A stretch of 64,000 nucleotides of DNA from Chara braunii (Eukaryota > Streptophyta > Charophyceae > Charales > Characeae). The notes below the pieces were generated by a model. It saw only the letters and a list, made by a program, of their open reading frames with translations. It did not search any database and was not told where the DNA came from. This document shows positions 43,030 to 54,589 of the stretch, one piece after another. Positions within the stretch are counted from its first letter, which is position 1; each line of letters starts with the position of its first letter. Made by a program: the position numbers and the translations under genes. The DNA lies in the NCBI GenBank assembly GCA_003427395.1, contig BFEA01000150.1:827396-891395 (forward strand), read 5' to 3'.

Positions 43030-45850
43030 ATTATTATTATTTTCTTGTGGTGCTCTTTGACTCGGACGTGACGAAGGATTTTAAAAGACGTCACGAAAAT
43101 CGAGGAGTTTGAGCACTCGCTTTCTTCGGTTGACCTATCGGTTTCTGCGTGTTCGGGATGCTGGCGAAATTCCTTTATCATGCTCGTCGTTGAAAACGTG
43201 GACCGAGAAAACCAACGTGCGTGAGAGTGGTGGGGTCCGTGGTTGTGGTTTCCCTCGCGTCCCACTTGGAGAGCGTCGATAGCCTGAAGTGGGAGGGAAT
43301 TGGAGAACATTCTGGGTGAGCCTGTGGGGCTGCAGCCTGAAGGTGGCGGGGTTTTATTGCGGGTATACGGTCCGCCCCTGGCTGCAGCGGCCGCTCACAT
43401 GGAACCGCCCCCACATTAGCTCAGCAAGGATCCTCATCCGACTGCTTGGCACTACCACCAAGATCTCCGTCAGGGTCCGAACCACTTAGGCGCGCTGTAG
43501 GCCTAGCAGCGGGCGAGTGCCCTCCAATACACTGCAGCACGAGGCCATCGACCTTTGGGGCTGATCGGGTTGGCAGGCAGAACGATACACATTCGTTAGC
43601 AGTATTTCGCACCCACGACCGACGCTCTGCAGTCTGTACTGGTCGAAGTTGTGGTGTCGAGGTCAATGCATAGGCTAACGCAGGGAGAAAAGCGCAAAAG
43701 AACGGGAGAGACTGGCGGCTACCGGGGGCAGCCTTGGTAGAGATATCGGGAATTGCGCTACAGTTAGTAGAGACGAGGTGCGCAGCCATAGAAAGGTAGT
43801 AGAAAATGAATTTGCATCCGGACACGAATCTGGGGTAGGAACGTTCAAAATAGAAACGGGGAGAGAATCGGACATGGCGGAAAAGAAGAGCAAGACAGAA
43901 GGATGAGATCATGTCTCTCTCATCTCTAATCAGTTCTTAGCAGGAGAGGAGGCGAGTTTGGGGTTTTAACCCCGGGCGAACTCAATGATCAGGTTAGTTT
44001 GGCCAATGGGCTAGTAGGCTAGGAGTTGGGGTAGAAACGATGTGCATCGAGCTGGAGTAGTGGCAGAGATGGTGGGAGTTAGGAAGGATAGATCTTACTC
44101 GATTCTTAATAGAATCGAATGAGGCAAGTTGCTAAACTAAGGTTTTCGGGGTTGGCGACCCCAATATTGAAGTTAGATTAGGCAGGAAATGAGTGAGCTA
44201 GGAGTTAGTAAGAGAAAGTCGTGCGCAGAGATGGCAGGGAAACAAAGAAGGAGGAGGATGAAGAATGCTTGTCTCGCTCGTTTTAGGAGGAAATCGAGCG
44301 GGGAAACAGGCTAATCTTGGGTTTTTGCCCAGGGTGAGGTTAATTGTAGTATTAGTTTGGTTGATGAATAGCTGGTTTCGACGGTACGTAGATGATGGGC
44401 TGTGCAGGGCTATTGGAAAGGATGGACATTGCGGGGTGAAAAGGAGATTAACCACCCGTTTCTCAACGAAAGAAGGAAAGGAAAGATACAGATCGGGGGC
44501 TTTCGAACGTTGTGAGCCGAATGGCAGCGTCGGTTTTGATAAGGAAGCGGCGGTTTTTGCCAGTGTGGTCATTAAAGGCTGCGCCCCGGAGCACTTTTCA
44601 AGGACAAAATGTACCTTTCCGCATTTTAGCAGAAGATTCATCTCAATTCTACGCATCCTACCGTTCAAAGTAGTATAAGGCAAGCTACGGGGTTGAAGAC
44701 TTGCCTGTTGGTCAGTGCATTGTTGCTGACGTTAACTGGAGGCATCGTCGACTCGTAAGTTGTTAACAGTTGTGTGGACAGCAATCTAAGCGAGAGCTTT
44801 CACCTGATGTGTGGGTGGTCACCCGCTCGTCCTCCTATTATCGGTACAACACCAACAACTAGATGCATTACGAGAGGTTCACAAGGGCAACGAGACTGGT
44901 GAAGAACGAGAAGGAAATACGAAGCTTACCTGGCTTACCTGTAGGCAGTTAGGGTTGGTTCGCCACTCTTTGGGTCGTGACTACGACCAGGTGCATGTAG
45001 AGGTGAATGCGATTAAACCATAGCGACGATTAAATACGTACGAAAGGTGATAGGGAGGAACGAGAGCAGGAGGAGGTTAGGGCATGAGAGGACGGGAGCA
45101 CGAAGAGGAAAGAGTGTGCACGAAAGTAGAATGCACGTGCGCTCAAGAGAGCGAGCGAGAGCGTGCTGTTCACAGCCAGTGCAGCGGGAGCATGCTATTC
45201 GCATCCAGAAGAGTGGGCGGGTTTATCTGCAGCCCGAGGGGCTTGACAGTGTTGCGTCTCGGTAGTTCGTCTTACATCTCGTGATTGCACAACATTCTTT
45301 TGGGTTGGCTGGCGGGTGTGGTATACCAGGTTAGTGTATGACTATGGAGTAAAAGTGATCAGGAGGCCGGTTAGATGTGAGGGCACACACCTGTTTATCA
45401 TGGGAGCCTGCAGGAAAGGAAATTCACAGTTGCCTTAGTCATAGTTATTACAAATGCGGACAGTACACAGATTGTCGTGTTGGTGGATTGCAGTTATAGT
45501 TGTGGGACTTCAAGCCTGTGTTGTTGTGGCGCCAAGCTGTTGTTGCGTTGTACATAGTTGTTGCCCTTGTTGCCACACGAGGTGGTTGAGTGTGTCGCGT
45601 CTCCCGCGGATTTTTTACTGCATCTTGCCTGCGTTTGGAAAAGCACAAGGGGAAGTATGCATTATTCGAGCACAACTCTTCAAGGCTGCATAGCAACATT
45701 TTTTTGTCAGAGGGGAACGACGTCACGCATTGAGGAAGTGGACGGGTTGAAAAGGGGGTCACCGCCGTGAAGTGGAGGTTCATCAGAGTGTCGTTGTTTC
45801 GTATGTGGCTGTTGGCTGGTCATCCTGCTGCGATTGTTTTGGCCATCATT
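43030..45850 (-). repeat. Composite-repeat modules between repeat L copies 2 and 3
   Basis: Non-coding. 43030-43200 matches 29945-30130. 43790-44680 is a purine-rich stretch with GAGAGGAGGCG and GGGTTTT blocks, also seen (inverted) at 52900-53340. 45440-45850 is TTGTTG-rich, the reverse strand of the CAACAA-rich block. The longest translations show no protein family I recognise. Confidence 0.5.
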
Positions 45851-48567
45851 GTGGGGCCCTGAGGCGTACGAAGGTTTCAAGGCCCTCTCATGTGAGTCTG
45901 AGAGCACCTTTCTTGGATCCAAGAGTCTCAAACCTATCTCCTTCTGCTCTTCTCACTCCAAGTCTAGTCTATTGGTTCTGAGGGGAAGGCGGCAGGTGGG
46001 ATTGCAACCCGTAGGTCCACATCAAGACTCTGTGGGGAGTCTACCTACCGATTGCGGGAGCTCTGCCGAAACTCAGGAGGAGTTTTGGAGGCAGGGAACC
46101 ATCGGGTATACTTATTTCTGTCAGTATAACCCCACTATACCCATGTCTGACTATCTTCCTCTAGTTTGACTTTTCTATGAATGTATTCCCCTATGAGTTT
46201 TGTTTTCTTTTCAAGATTCAATCAGATTGAAAGGAAGGAACATGTGTGAGAGTGAAGCCTAAGTTTCTTCTTTATTTTGACTGAAAGCAGATTAAGGGGT
46301 GAACTGGGGGAAGGTGGGAGGAAGGCAGTTTGCATGCGTTTGACCGGGTTAACTTAGGACTAGGCATTGTTTCTAAGCTGAATGGCGTGGTTGCTTTGTT
46401 TATTTCTGAGGGTCTGTCTGTCTGATCTTTGGGAACAAGCATTGTTTCTAAGTGAATGGTTTGGTCTGTCTGTTTCTTCTGGGGGTTTTGACTGAAGTTG
46501 GGCTAGGGGATCCAACTTCTAGCCAAACTTCATGCTTTGAATGATTTGAAGATAAGTTGAACATTGTTTCTAAGTTGAATGGTTCAGCCTCTTGTTTTAT
46601 TTCAGAGGGAGGATTTTTTCTAAGGCTAAACATTGTTTTTAAGCTGAATGGTTTAGCCTAAAGTCACGCACATAAATATTAAACTGATTATAACAAAAAA
46701 ATATTTCATATATATTTTCATGTGAACTGACAGCTGAAGATTGTTTACAAGCTGAATGGTCCAGCGCTAAGCCATATCGCTAAGAAGAGAAGGGAAACTA
46801 CAGAATATAATTGGAAGTAATCAGGGCAAGTTAAGCATTGTTTCTAAGTTGAATGAATCAGTCCCTTGCCCATATTTTTATTTCCTTTGAAAACAAAGTA
46901 AAAAATTATTTAACTTTTGATATTAAACAGTTCAGGACGACTAGGCATTGTTTCTAAGTTGGATGGTCTAGTTATATGCCCAAAGAAGAGAAAAGTAGTT
47001 GTGTAACTTGTTCGTGTATATCCTGAGGCATGCTAGACATTGTTTCTAAGTTGAATGGTCTAGCATCATGCCATATGTAAGTTGGGTATAAGGGATAAAT
47101 CATCAGAGGGTTTCACGAAGTAATCTATGCGGATTTGACTTGGGGATTGGTGAGAGTACTAACCAATGTGGTTTGGCCTTGCATCTGATGGAGTGAGATC
47201 ACTACTTAGTCTGAGTTTCAGTCTGGTAGGTAGTTCTTTTAGTTGCTCACCACGTGCTAGAGCTATAGGAGTTAGTTCCAAGTCCTACATTTTCTGAGAT
47301 AGGTTTATTTTACTTAGGTCAATTTCTGCATTTTCTGGGATCTTTTATTATACTTGGTCTTGTAAATCTTCGTAAGTCACTTTCTCTACGAGAGTGCTAC
47401 CAAAATTTATACAAAACCCAGAGAGTTAGTCAAATTTTAATTTTTCAAAGTTCAACTTGTCTAAATTTTATATATGACTTAGTGAAAATTTGAAAAATCT
47501 TCTTTTCTAAAAGGATTGCTGCCAAAAGTTTTGCTAATTCAAGGAGTTAGATAAAGTTGGACCTTGAGAAGTCAACGTCATTTTAGATTCTGAACTTAGC
47601 TTTGTATAAATCTTGGAATAATACTTTTCTAAAGGGAGTGCTGCCGAAATTTCTACAAATCTGAGAGGTTGGTTGGATTTTGTCTTAAGTTGAACTTAAG
47701 TCTAGCTTTGACTTAGTGTAAATATGGGAAGTCTACCTTTTTAAAGGAGATGTTGCCCAAATTTTTACTAATTCAGAGAGTTAGACAAAATTTGACCTCT
47801 GAGAGTAAAATATTATGTCAGTTTTCATATTCAAGCTTGTATAAATTTTGAGAAGGCATTTTTCCTGCGGGAAACGCTGCCGAAATTTTCTTAGTTTACA
47901 GAAGAAAAATTGCATTTTGACAATTGGCGATTATGGCAATCCACTCTGCATAGGGGAAATTTTGCCAGGATCTACCTTTCTTTGAGCACTTTCTTAAAGG
48001 TAGATTCAGACTTAGTAAATTAAGAGGATTTTGAGTGAGATCGTGATATAAAGATTATTCTCTATGGACTTATAGGTTTAGCTAAGGGATTGGCATGTCC
48101 TGTGTTACAGGTCCTCTTGATCGTTTGATTCAGGATCTCGGCTAGATTCAGCTTGATCCCACGAGGATCATCTTCTGTGATCACTGATAACAGGTCGGTT
48201 GTCGATTCGTCGGTTTACGATTCAACTCCAATCCACTCTTGTCACTCAACCTAAAGGTTTTAGCCCTGTGGTTTGAATTGTTTCGTTGTGTTTTTACTTG
48301 GACTTTATTGAATGACCATTTAACAAAAATATTGAGTATTTTATTTTGAGAGTTGCACAAAGAGTGAGGCTTGTACGATTAAAGTGAGAGGTGTGAGCGC
48401 AGAGAATGATTGAAGTTAACCCTGTGTAGTGAATGAACTTTTGGTTGAATATTTGATGTGATTGCAGATATGTTAGGTGGTTCGGACTTTGGATTTGACT
48501 GTCTGCGATCACGTACATATATATGGATGAGAGGAGTCACACTGTGATTGTGAGAAGTGATCGTCAC
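45850..48567 (-). repeat. AT-rich LTR-like repeat L, copy 3
   Basis: It is a direct repeat of 39640-42290: the junction block at 45850-46030 (GGCGGCAGGTGGGATTGCA), the hairpin array at 46360-47070, diverged GGCAGC-type units (47390-47900) and the end AGGAGTCACACTGTGATTGT (48530-48549). At its minus-strand start it is preceded by AGGAAGGGGGGGGGAG, which has the composition of a polypurine tract next to TGACGATC. This would fit a 3' LTR, but the pol sequence beyond it is on the opposite strand. Confidence 0.7.
46360..47070 (-). repeat. Hairpin array in repeat L, copy 3
   Basis: The same loop core, CATTGTTTCTAAGTTGAATG, occurs about eight times. The best stems are AGGCTAAAC/GTTTAGCCT (46623-46631 and 46651-46659, a perfect 9 bp), TTGAAC/GGTTCA (46557 and 46581) and GCTAGAC/GTCTAGC (47032-47038 and 47059-47065), the last extended by CAT/ATG. 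Other units near 46375, 46440, 46740, 46840 and 46940 are less perfect. Confidence 0.8.
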
Positions 48568-48599
48568 TCCCCCCCCTTCCTGCTGACACTGCTTCTCGA

Positions 48600-50738
48600 G
48601 TGACGTTTATTCTCTCACCCCTTCCCTCCACTAACACTCCTCGCGTCACTTACTCCCCGATCATCGTGCAGGATGAGGCTATCGAGACTCATGTTGAGGA
48701 TTGTCCGATTGCTTTCTACTCCCGTCAACTATTGTTTGTCGAGATAAACTACACTGCCGATGAGCGTGAGGTTCTTGCAGTAGTTTATGCTACTCGACAT
48801 TTGTGTCATTATCTTTACAGAGCGTCTTCCACGGTCAGCACGGACAAATCAGTTATCCACGTTTTCCTCACGAAACCCAAGTTTTCCCCTCGACAGGCAC
48901 GCTGGTGGCGTGATTTATCCGAGTTGAGTTTCACCATTCAACCTATCAAGGGTCAAATGAGTCGCGTCGTCGATGCCTTGTCCCGCCGTCCTAATCACAA
49001 TTAGAAACCCATTCATCTTTCTGCCATCTTCATTACCGTTGTTGATCAATCGATGATCGACGCATATCTGACTCAGTACCGCCACTACCTGGATTATCGC
49101 ACCATCCACGAGACACTGTAGAGTGGCAAGACCGTTCCTTCATACTCTCTCGATGAGAACAGTATCGTGTACTGGCATGGCAGATCTGGTCAGGTAGAAT
49201 CACGTATCCGCCTTCCCTCCACCGGACAGCTCCGCATCCAGGTCGTAGCAGAGTTTCATGACCAGGTAGTTGCTGGTCATATGGGCTTCCATAAGACTTT
49301 GGCTCGTGTTTGCCACCCATACGTCTAACCGAATTCCAATGACTTCGTCAAAGCCTACATCCATGAGTGTCCTATCTACCAGGAGGTGGACAATGTGAAT
49401 CACCTTCCGTATGGGTTACTTCAACCCCTACCCATACATGAGGGTCGTTGGCAGTTCATATTGATGGATTTCATTGGTCTCCTCCTTCCACCCACTGAGC
49501 GTGGTCAAAATGTTATCTTGGTCGTCGTCGATCCCTTCACAAAGCGTACACGTTTTGTCCTGCCGCTATCGTATTAGCGCTTGTGAGGTCGCCGACATCG
49601 TCTTCGACCGAATCGTAAGAGATCACGGCTTACCTCAGAGTATCATCTTCGACCATTACCCACGCTTTACCACATCACATTCTGGCGACACCTATACGAG
49701 GTGTACGGATCCCAACTCCGCTTCTCATCGTCTTACTACCCTCAGACAGATGGTCAGACTGAGGTCATCAATAAAACTCTCAATAATTGCCTCCGAAAGT
49801 TTATTAGGGATGATCATGAATGAGACTTACACTTAGCCCACGTGGAGATTGTGTACAACCCCGCCATTTCGCCAGCCACGGGGATGTCGTCATTCTATTG
49901 CAACCTCGGCTACCACCCTCGCGTACCCGCGGATTTTCTACGACCATCACGGTTGCACCCAGACACTCGTTGTCCTACGCTTGACAATTGGATCACCCAC
50001 ATGGCGACGATTATGAAGCGCACACACGAGAGTCTAGCCGACTCTCAGACTCGCATGGTCGCACAAGCGAACCGATGACGAATGAATCATTCATTCAAAG
50101 TCGGTGACGATGTGCTCGTCGACGCACGCCACTTGCAACTCGAAGCGGATATGCTTCGCAAGTTCAGGCGTCGTTCCTTCGGTCCATGCCGCATCCTTTA
50201 GGCCATCGGTCCTGATATTGCGGCTAGTCCGGTCAACTTTCGTGTGAAGTTACCTGATTACCTTCAACAGGCTCACGTACACAATGTTTACCATGTCTCC
50301 TTGTTGCGTCGTTATCGCAGACCGTCCGTGCGCTTCACCGGACATCCTTATGAGTGCCCTCTATCTATCATGGTGAACGGTCACGAGGAGTTTGTCGTTT
50401 TCGACATCGTATCTCGTCGAGTTACCGACAATACCCCTTCACGCATTGAGTATCTTGTGCATTGGAAGGGCTATCTTGATGAGGAGGTTACTTGGGAGTC
50501 CCTCGAGCACTTAGCGCACGCCCGGATGTTGGTGCATGGATATGATCCTGCTCGTCGTGTTGAGACATCTGCTCCTACTCAGCCGACCGACCCTTTTCCT
50601 CCTCCTCCGACTGAGGAGATCCCTGGGGACAAGCCCACTTCCTTTGAGACCGTTCTTCAGCAGCTTCCCGCCTGGATTACGGGTTGCAATCCCGCCTGCC
50701 GCCTTCCTCTCGTAAACAAAGGACCAGACTTAGACTGA
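48600..50738 (+). pseudogene. Ty3 chromodomain retrotransposon: RNase H, integrase, chromodomain
   Basis: This is the 3' half of a pol polyprotein. In order: RNase H (PIAFYSRQLLFVEINYTADE, VVYATRHLCHYL, DALSRRPNHN, 48690-49000); an integrase zinc-binding region (EFHDQVVAGHMGFHKTL, ECPIYQE, 49250-49385); integrase catalytic Asp-Asp-Glu in ILMDFIG (about 49465), IIFDHYPRF (about 49650) and TDGQTEVINK (about 49750-49775); a C-terminal barrel (KVGDDVLVDARHLQLE); and a chromodomain (IEYLVHWKGYLDEEVTWESLEHL, 50445-50510). Chromodomains steer integration into heterochromatin. In-frame stops (about 49002, 49120, 49326, 50076, 50202) and two frame changes (about 49565 and 49680) disable it. Gag, protease and reverse transcriptase are absent; the sequence starts abruptly at the edge of repeat L copy 3. 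Confidence 0.9.
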
Positions 50739-50850
50739 GAAGGGCAGCGAAAGAAAGTTCAGACTCTCAGATACAAGAGGGGTGCGCTCAGACTCGCAGG
50801 AGAGGACCTTGAAATCTTCAGCGCCTGAGGGCCCCGCAATGATGGTCAAG
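50677..50850 (+). repeat. Junction block after the chromodomain ORF
   Basis: GGTTGCAATCCCGCCTGCCG and the next 150 bases match 12890-13060 (+), 39830-39640 (-) and 46030-45850 (-). In the chromovirus it overlaps the last codons of the open frame (TGCNPACRLPL), whereas in the other three copies it follows the AT-rich repeat. Confidence 0.75.
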
Positions 50851-53800
50851 GAACGCAACCAGCAGACTCCTGATTAGCCTCCAACCTCAGTAATGAGCCC
50901 CCTTGCAACCCCCAGCGATCACAACTCCAACAGAGTTCAGGCTGCACAGCAGCACGGTGTCGCTGTCAAAAGCGCAGCAGTACCCTTCTTGTCTGCCAGT
51001 TGCAACCTTCTTCTACCGCAGGCAACTCAATCACCATACCAACAGTTTGTTGCTACCTGAGTCAACGGGACCAGACCACAGCAGCCAACCTCTCCCCAAG
51101 CTAATCAAAACACACAATGGTGCACCGCATCGTACCGCAGCTGTAGCAGTCCCTTGCTAAACCTCCAAACTGCAGCAGTAACCCGCCAGGCAAGGTCTGG
51201 TCTCACCCCTAAGGTTACCACAGTCCCTGCAGCAGCCCCACAATGTCCAACAATACCCAACCCACGATTACAATCTCCTGAACCAGACGCAGCAGTACAA
51301 CTTATGATATGCACAGCGGCGATCCACAGTGGGGAACAGTGGCCTGCCCAGCCGCAGTGCCTAAAGCAGTGCCCACACAGCACCAATACCCAGCCTGTGC
51401 TCTGCTCAGCAACAGCCCGGTCTGCGGTAGCTGCCCCCAAATAATCAGCAACCTGAGCAACCTGCCGCAATAGCAGCCCTGCAGTGAAGAGAAACAGCTT
51501 CGGCTCAGCAGCAATGCGGCAAACAGTGCCTAGTATGGTAACAGTGCCCCACACAACGGTCGTACCCAGCAAGAAACTATCACTTCGGTAGGCCCCACAG
51601 CCTGCCGACACCGTAGGGGTACAGTAAAAGTCCACCAAAACACAGTCCTAAGCAAATGCTCGTACTTTCCATCAATGACTACGGCAAAATACAGGGTATA
51701 TTGCAGATGGCACCACAACAGCTCCGCAAGGACCCTACAGCGCTCAACACAACAACTACGCCCGACCTGTGTGTGGCGGCAGTCCAATTTAGCATCAACA
51801 GCCTGCCCACTGTAGCAAGTCTGCTGGAATGCGGCAGCAGTAACCTGCCCACAAAAACCCGTTCACACTCCCAGCCCGCCGTAGTCCAATCATTAGTTTG
51901 GCCACAGTTGCTCAGCTTCGTACTGCACTGTCCAAAAAAACCCGCTTCAGTGCTTTATTAATAGTGCAATGGTCGCAGCTGAATTCAGTCAGGATACCGC
52001 TGGTCCAGCGTCCGCGTGAGATCAGCTCTTAGTAATATGCCAAGCTACCACCAAGCAGCTATCCGCACAGTCGGCCTCTGGGAGCTCAGCCTCACAGGCC
52101 CAAAGGCAGACAGGAGCGGCAACCTTGTTGCAGCAAAACTGAGAAAGGCAGCATCGGTGGCCGCTCACCCTAACTGTTGCCACTACCCCCAAGACAACCC
52201 GACCATCAACTCTGTGATGGTTGCTGCCTTTTCACGGCCTGGAGCAGCAGCAAGCCTCCTTCTTCCATCAACGGGTAATAATCACTCTGTAATGATGGTT
52301 ACAATCACCAACTGTCGCGATCACGACGAGAACGAACACGTCCCCAAAATGACAACCACCAGCTTAATGATGACGTCAGTAAGAATAATCTTGCTCAGCA
52401 CGGCCTCCAAAGACAGATGATGCTACGTCAGCGCAAGCCCAAGTATCATAGTTACCTCCCGTACGATTTGAGGATGGACTCTCTGGTGTACAAAGTAATC
52501 AGGCACTTTCTTCAACCGGAAGCACATACGGCAACGCACGATAAAGCCTTGATATCAACCTTGATGGGTACAATGGTGATGGCTTACCATAGTGAAGCCA
52601 CCATAACTAAGGCAAGCACTCCACCGGTCACGCCTGCGATCGACGGAAGGCAGGCCGCCCTTGCCAACGAATATCANCAAACTCACAACTGAAAACTTCA
52701 ANGTGTGTACGACGGTAACNCGGCGAACACTATGATTACTAGGCTGGCTNCCACCATGGAGCACTNCCCAGNNAGACGNAGTCAGGATCGCTGCTAGCCA
52801 TACAGGCTGAATCACGATTCGTTCTCACGAACCATGAGAATGAATCTCCTCCTTGAACACGGGGAGATACCTCACATTTTATACTTCAGAAGAAAAAAAC
52901 TTTAGTCCTCGGCGCAGCTCTCAGTATTGATCCTGGCCTAATCACTGATCTATAGGCCATTCTAACACCGCCATCGCGTTCACAGCGCCCAAAAACCCCA
53001 ATTTCAACCCTTCACTCGTCCCGTTTCATCAAGAAATGGACGAAATATCCNAATTTCCTCCTCGCTTGGCTTTTCCTCTCGCCTCAACCGCGCATTCCCT
53101 NTTTCTCCTAGNTCCTCCCTCACTCATCTAAACNCCGAGCCNACTCTGCCATTCAACTCGCNCATATGAAAAACCNCCACTTGGCTTCATTCCTCACCCG
53201 ATTCCATTAAGAGTTGAGCAGGCTACTGATTTCTCCCTTCGCCATATCCACTTCCCACCTTCGTCACCTTCCCTCTCTCACCTCCACGTACCTGGACTGG
53301 ATCCCGGCCAGGTCCGTGCACCCTTTTTCAAAAGTCCTGTTTCCTCTGTTTCTTGCATGCTGTAGATGAACTGCTTACGTTTTCAAGCGAGCGGAACTCC
53401 TAGGATGATGACGAAGAACAACAACTCGACGGAGATGGAGATCTACCACGTTGAGGAAGCACCACGTGAAGTGCAGATTTTGTGGCTACTGTCCTCCCAC
53501 CAGCAAGCACATGACTATGACAAAGTGTTCACTTGCACTCGAGCGCCGTGCCCTATTCTGCCACCGATAGAGCTGCCCATCCCCAGCTATGGTCATCAGT
53601 AGTGCATGAGGGAGACGCCCTACATATACACTCATCAACATAGCGCAGCGGGAGTAACTTCCCCTCCACCAAATTCGCTGTGAGAAAGCAAGCGAAGTGA
53701 ACCTCGACGTCATCGGCCTTCAGCCTTTTCTACTTAAGTCCTCACAGTAGTCCCCCTTATCTGTCCGTTCAGACAGCTAACATCTATAGCCAAACTTTCC

Positions 53801-54050
53801 TGATCTGCCTACATGCACCTAGATGGGAACGTATACAAAAAACAAAGAAGAAAAGAGAGAGAAAAAATAAAAATAAAAAAAAATAGACCTACGGGCCTAC
53901 CCATCTCTCAGAAGAGCAGGAAGGGACAAAACAGCTAGGCTGAAGGCCCAGGACTGTCAAGTAGAGGCTATCTGGCTACGGTCTGAAGATCAGGCCTAGC
54001 AACCCCCCAAAAAAAAAACAAATTGCCGGTCACGGGATCAAGTCCCGCAA
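50851..54050 (+). repeat. CAACAA/CAG-rich and purine-poor non-coding block with scattered N
   Basis: The block 50850-52400 is rich in CAGCA and CAACA triplets and gives Gln-rich translations in several frames, none convincing as a protein. 52850-53750 resembles the reverse complement of 43030-44680. Single unresolved bases (N) are scattered from 52677 to 55121, so short frames in that interval are unreliable. Confidence 0.5.
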
Positions 54051-54098
54051 GGCCCAAATCAGGGAAACAGCCAACATAGTTGGGTATAGTCCCAGATC

Positions 54099-54173
54099 TG
54101 CGTGTCATTCTTGCGCAGGGGCAATGCTAACCTTCTATGTATCGTTCTAGTTTTAACAGATGTCCCGAAGGAC
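54099..54173 (-). pseudogene. U6 snRNA-like sequence, near full core
   Basis: On the minus strand it starts GTCCTTCGGGACATCTG, continues AACGATACATAGAAGGTTAG and ends TGCGCAAGAATGACACGCA. This covers U6 from the 5' stem-loop through the ACAGAG box (here ACATAG) and the AGC region (here GTTAGC) to the ACACGCA block. Several substitutions, including one in the ACAGAG box, argue against a functional U6. It lies downstream of a tRNA-like head as part of a repeat. Confidence 0.85.
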
Positions 54174-54261
54174 TAACCCGTGGGCNCAGCAATGGATATT
54201 CNCACAGAAAGTGGCTGGCCCCAGGTACTTCACTGTCGCAACCTTTTACTCACTTGTTTTC

Positions 54262-54324
54262 AGCGGAGTCCGCAGTTCAACAGTTCAAGGTGTTCATGAG
54301 TGTGCCCATTGAGCTAGGCTCTTG
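54262..54324 (-). repeat. tRNA-like head C2 of the tRNA-U6 chimera
   Basis: The minus strand has the A-box-like TAGCTCAATGGG (54316-54305) and a weak B-box region (TTGAACTGCGGACTCC). It is a diverged copy of head C1 at 54466-54536 and lies about 90 bases upstream of the 54099-54173 U6 piece. Confidence 0.6.
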
Positions 54325-54348
54325 GGTAGTATAACCAGGCCCGAAACC

Positions 54349-54395
54349 AATGCAGGGGCCGTACTAATTCCAATTTTGAGGGATGTCCCAATGGA
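54349..54395 (-). pseudogene. U6 snRNA-like fragment, internal deletion
   Basis: The minus strand reads ATTGGGACATCCCTCAAAAT then TGGAATTAGTACGGCCCCTG CA. This is the U6 core with the ACAGAG-box segment lost between TGGAA and TTAG. It follows tRNA-like head C1. Confidence 0.7.
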
Positions 54396-54465
54396 TACAA
54401 GCGGGGCTGAGCCCCGCGGCATACCCAACTGGAAACAGCGGAGCGGTTGGTAGTGTCCTGATCTG

Positions 54466-54536
54466 CATCCAGTGGAGTTCGAACAGGGGCCCATTTTTCA
54501 ACAGTTCAATGGTGTACCCACTGAGCTAGACTGTTG
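54466..54536 (-). repeat. tRNA-like head C1 of the tRNA-U6 chimera
   Basis: The A box TAGCTCAGTGGG (54528-54517) and B box TGTTCGAACTCC (54485-54474) have tRNA spacing on the minus strand. The flanking arms CCAACAGTC and CTGGATG do not close an acceptor stem. The unit order on the minus strand is C1, U6 fragment, C2, U6 core: a tandem dimer. Confidence 0.75.
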
Positions 54537-54589
54537 GGTCTCACAGTCGGTCCACGGACCGGTACCGGGTCACTTCCCAAAATGGGACT

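Noticed and set aside
43421-44683. Pairs of 130-160-codon overlapping frames on both strands at 43.4-44.7 kb
   Set aside because: No recognised domain; the DNA is a copy of a repeat module whose other copies (30.3-31.2 and 52.9-53.7 kb) do not keep these frames.
50903-52692. Gln-rich open frames after the chromovirus as a possible gag or host gene
   Set aside because: They are short, in several frames, and follow CAG/CAA triplet composition; related copies do not preserve the frames.
54099-54173. A functional U6 snRNA gene
   Set aside because: The ACAGAG box is altered to ACATAG, there are several other core changes, no plant-type upstream element was seen, and it sits inside a repeated chimera.
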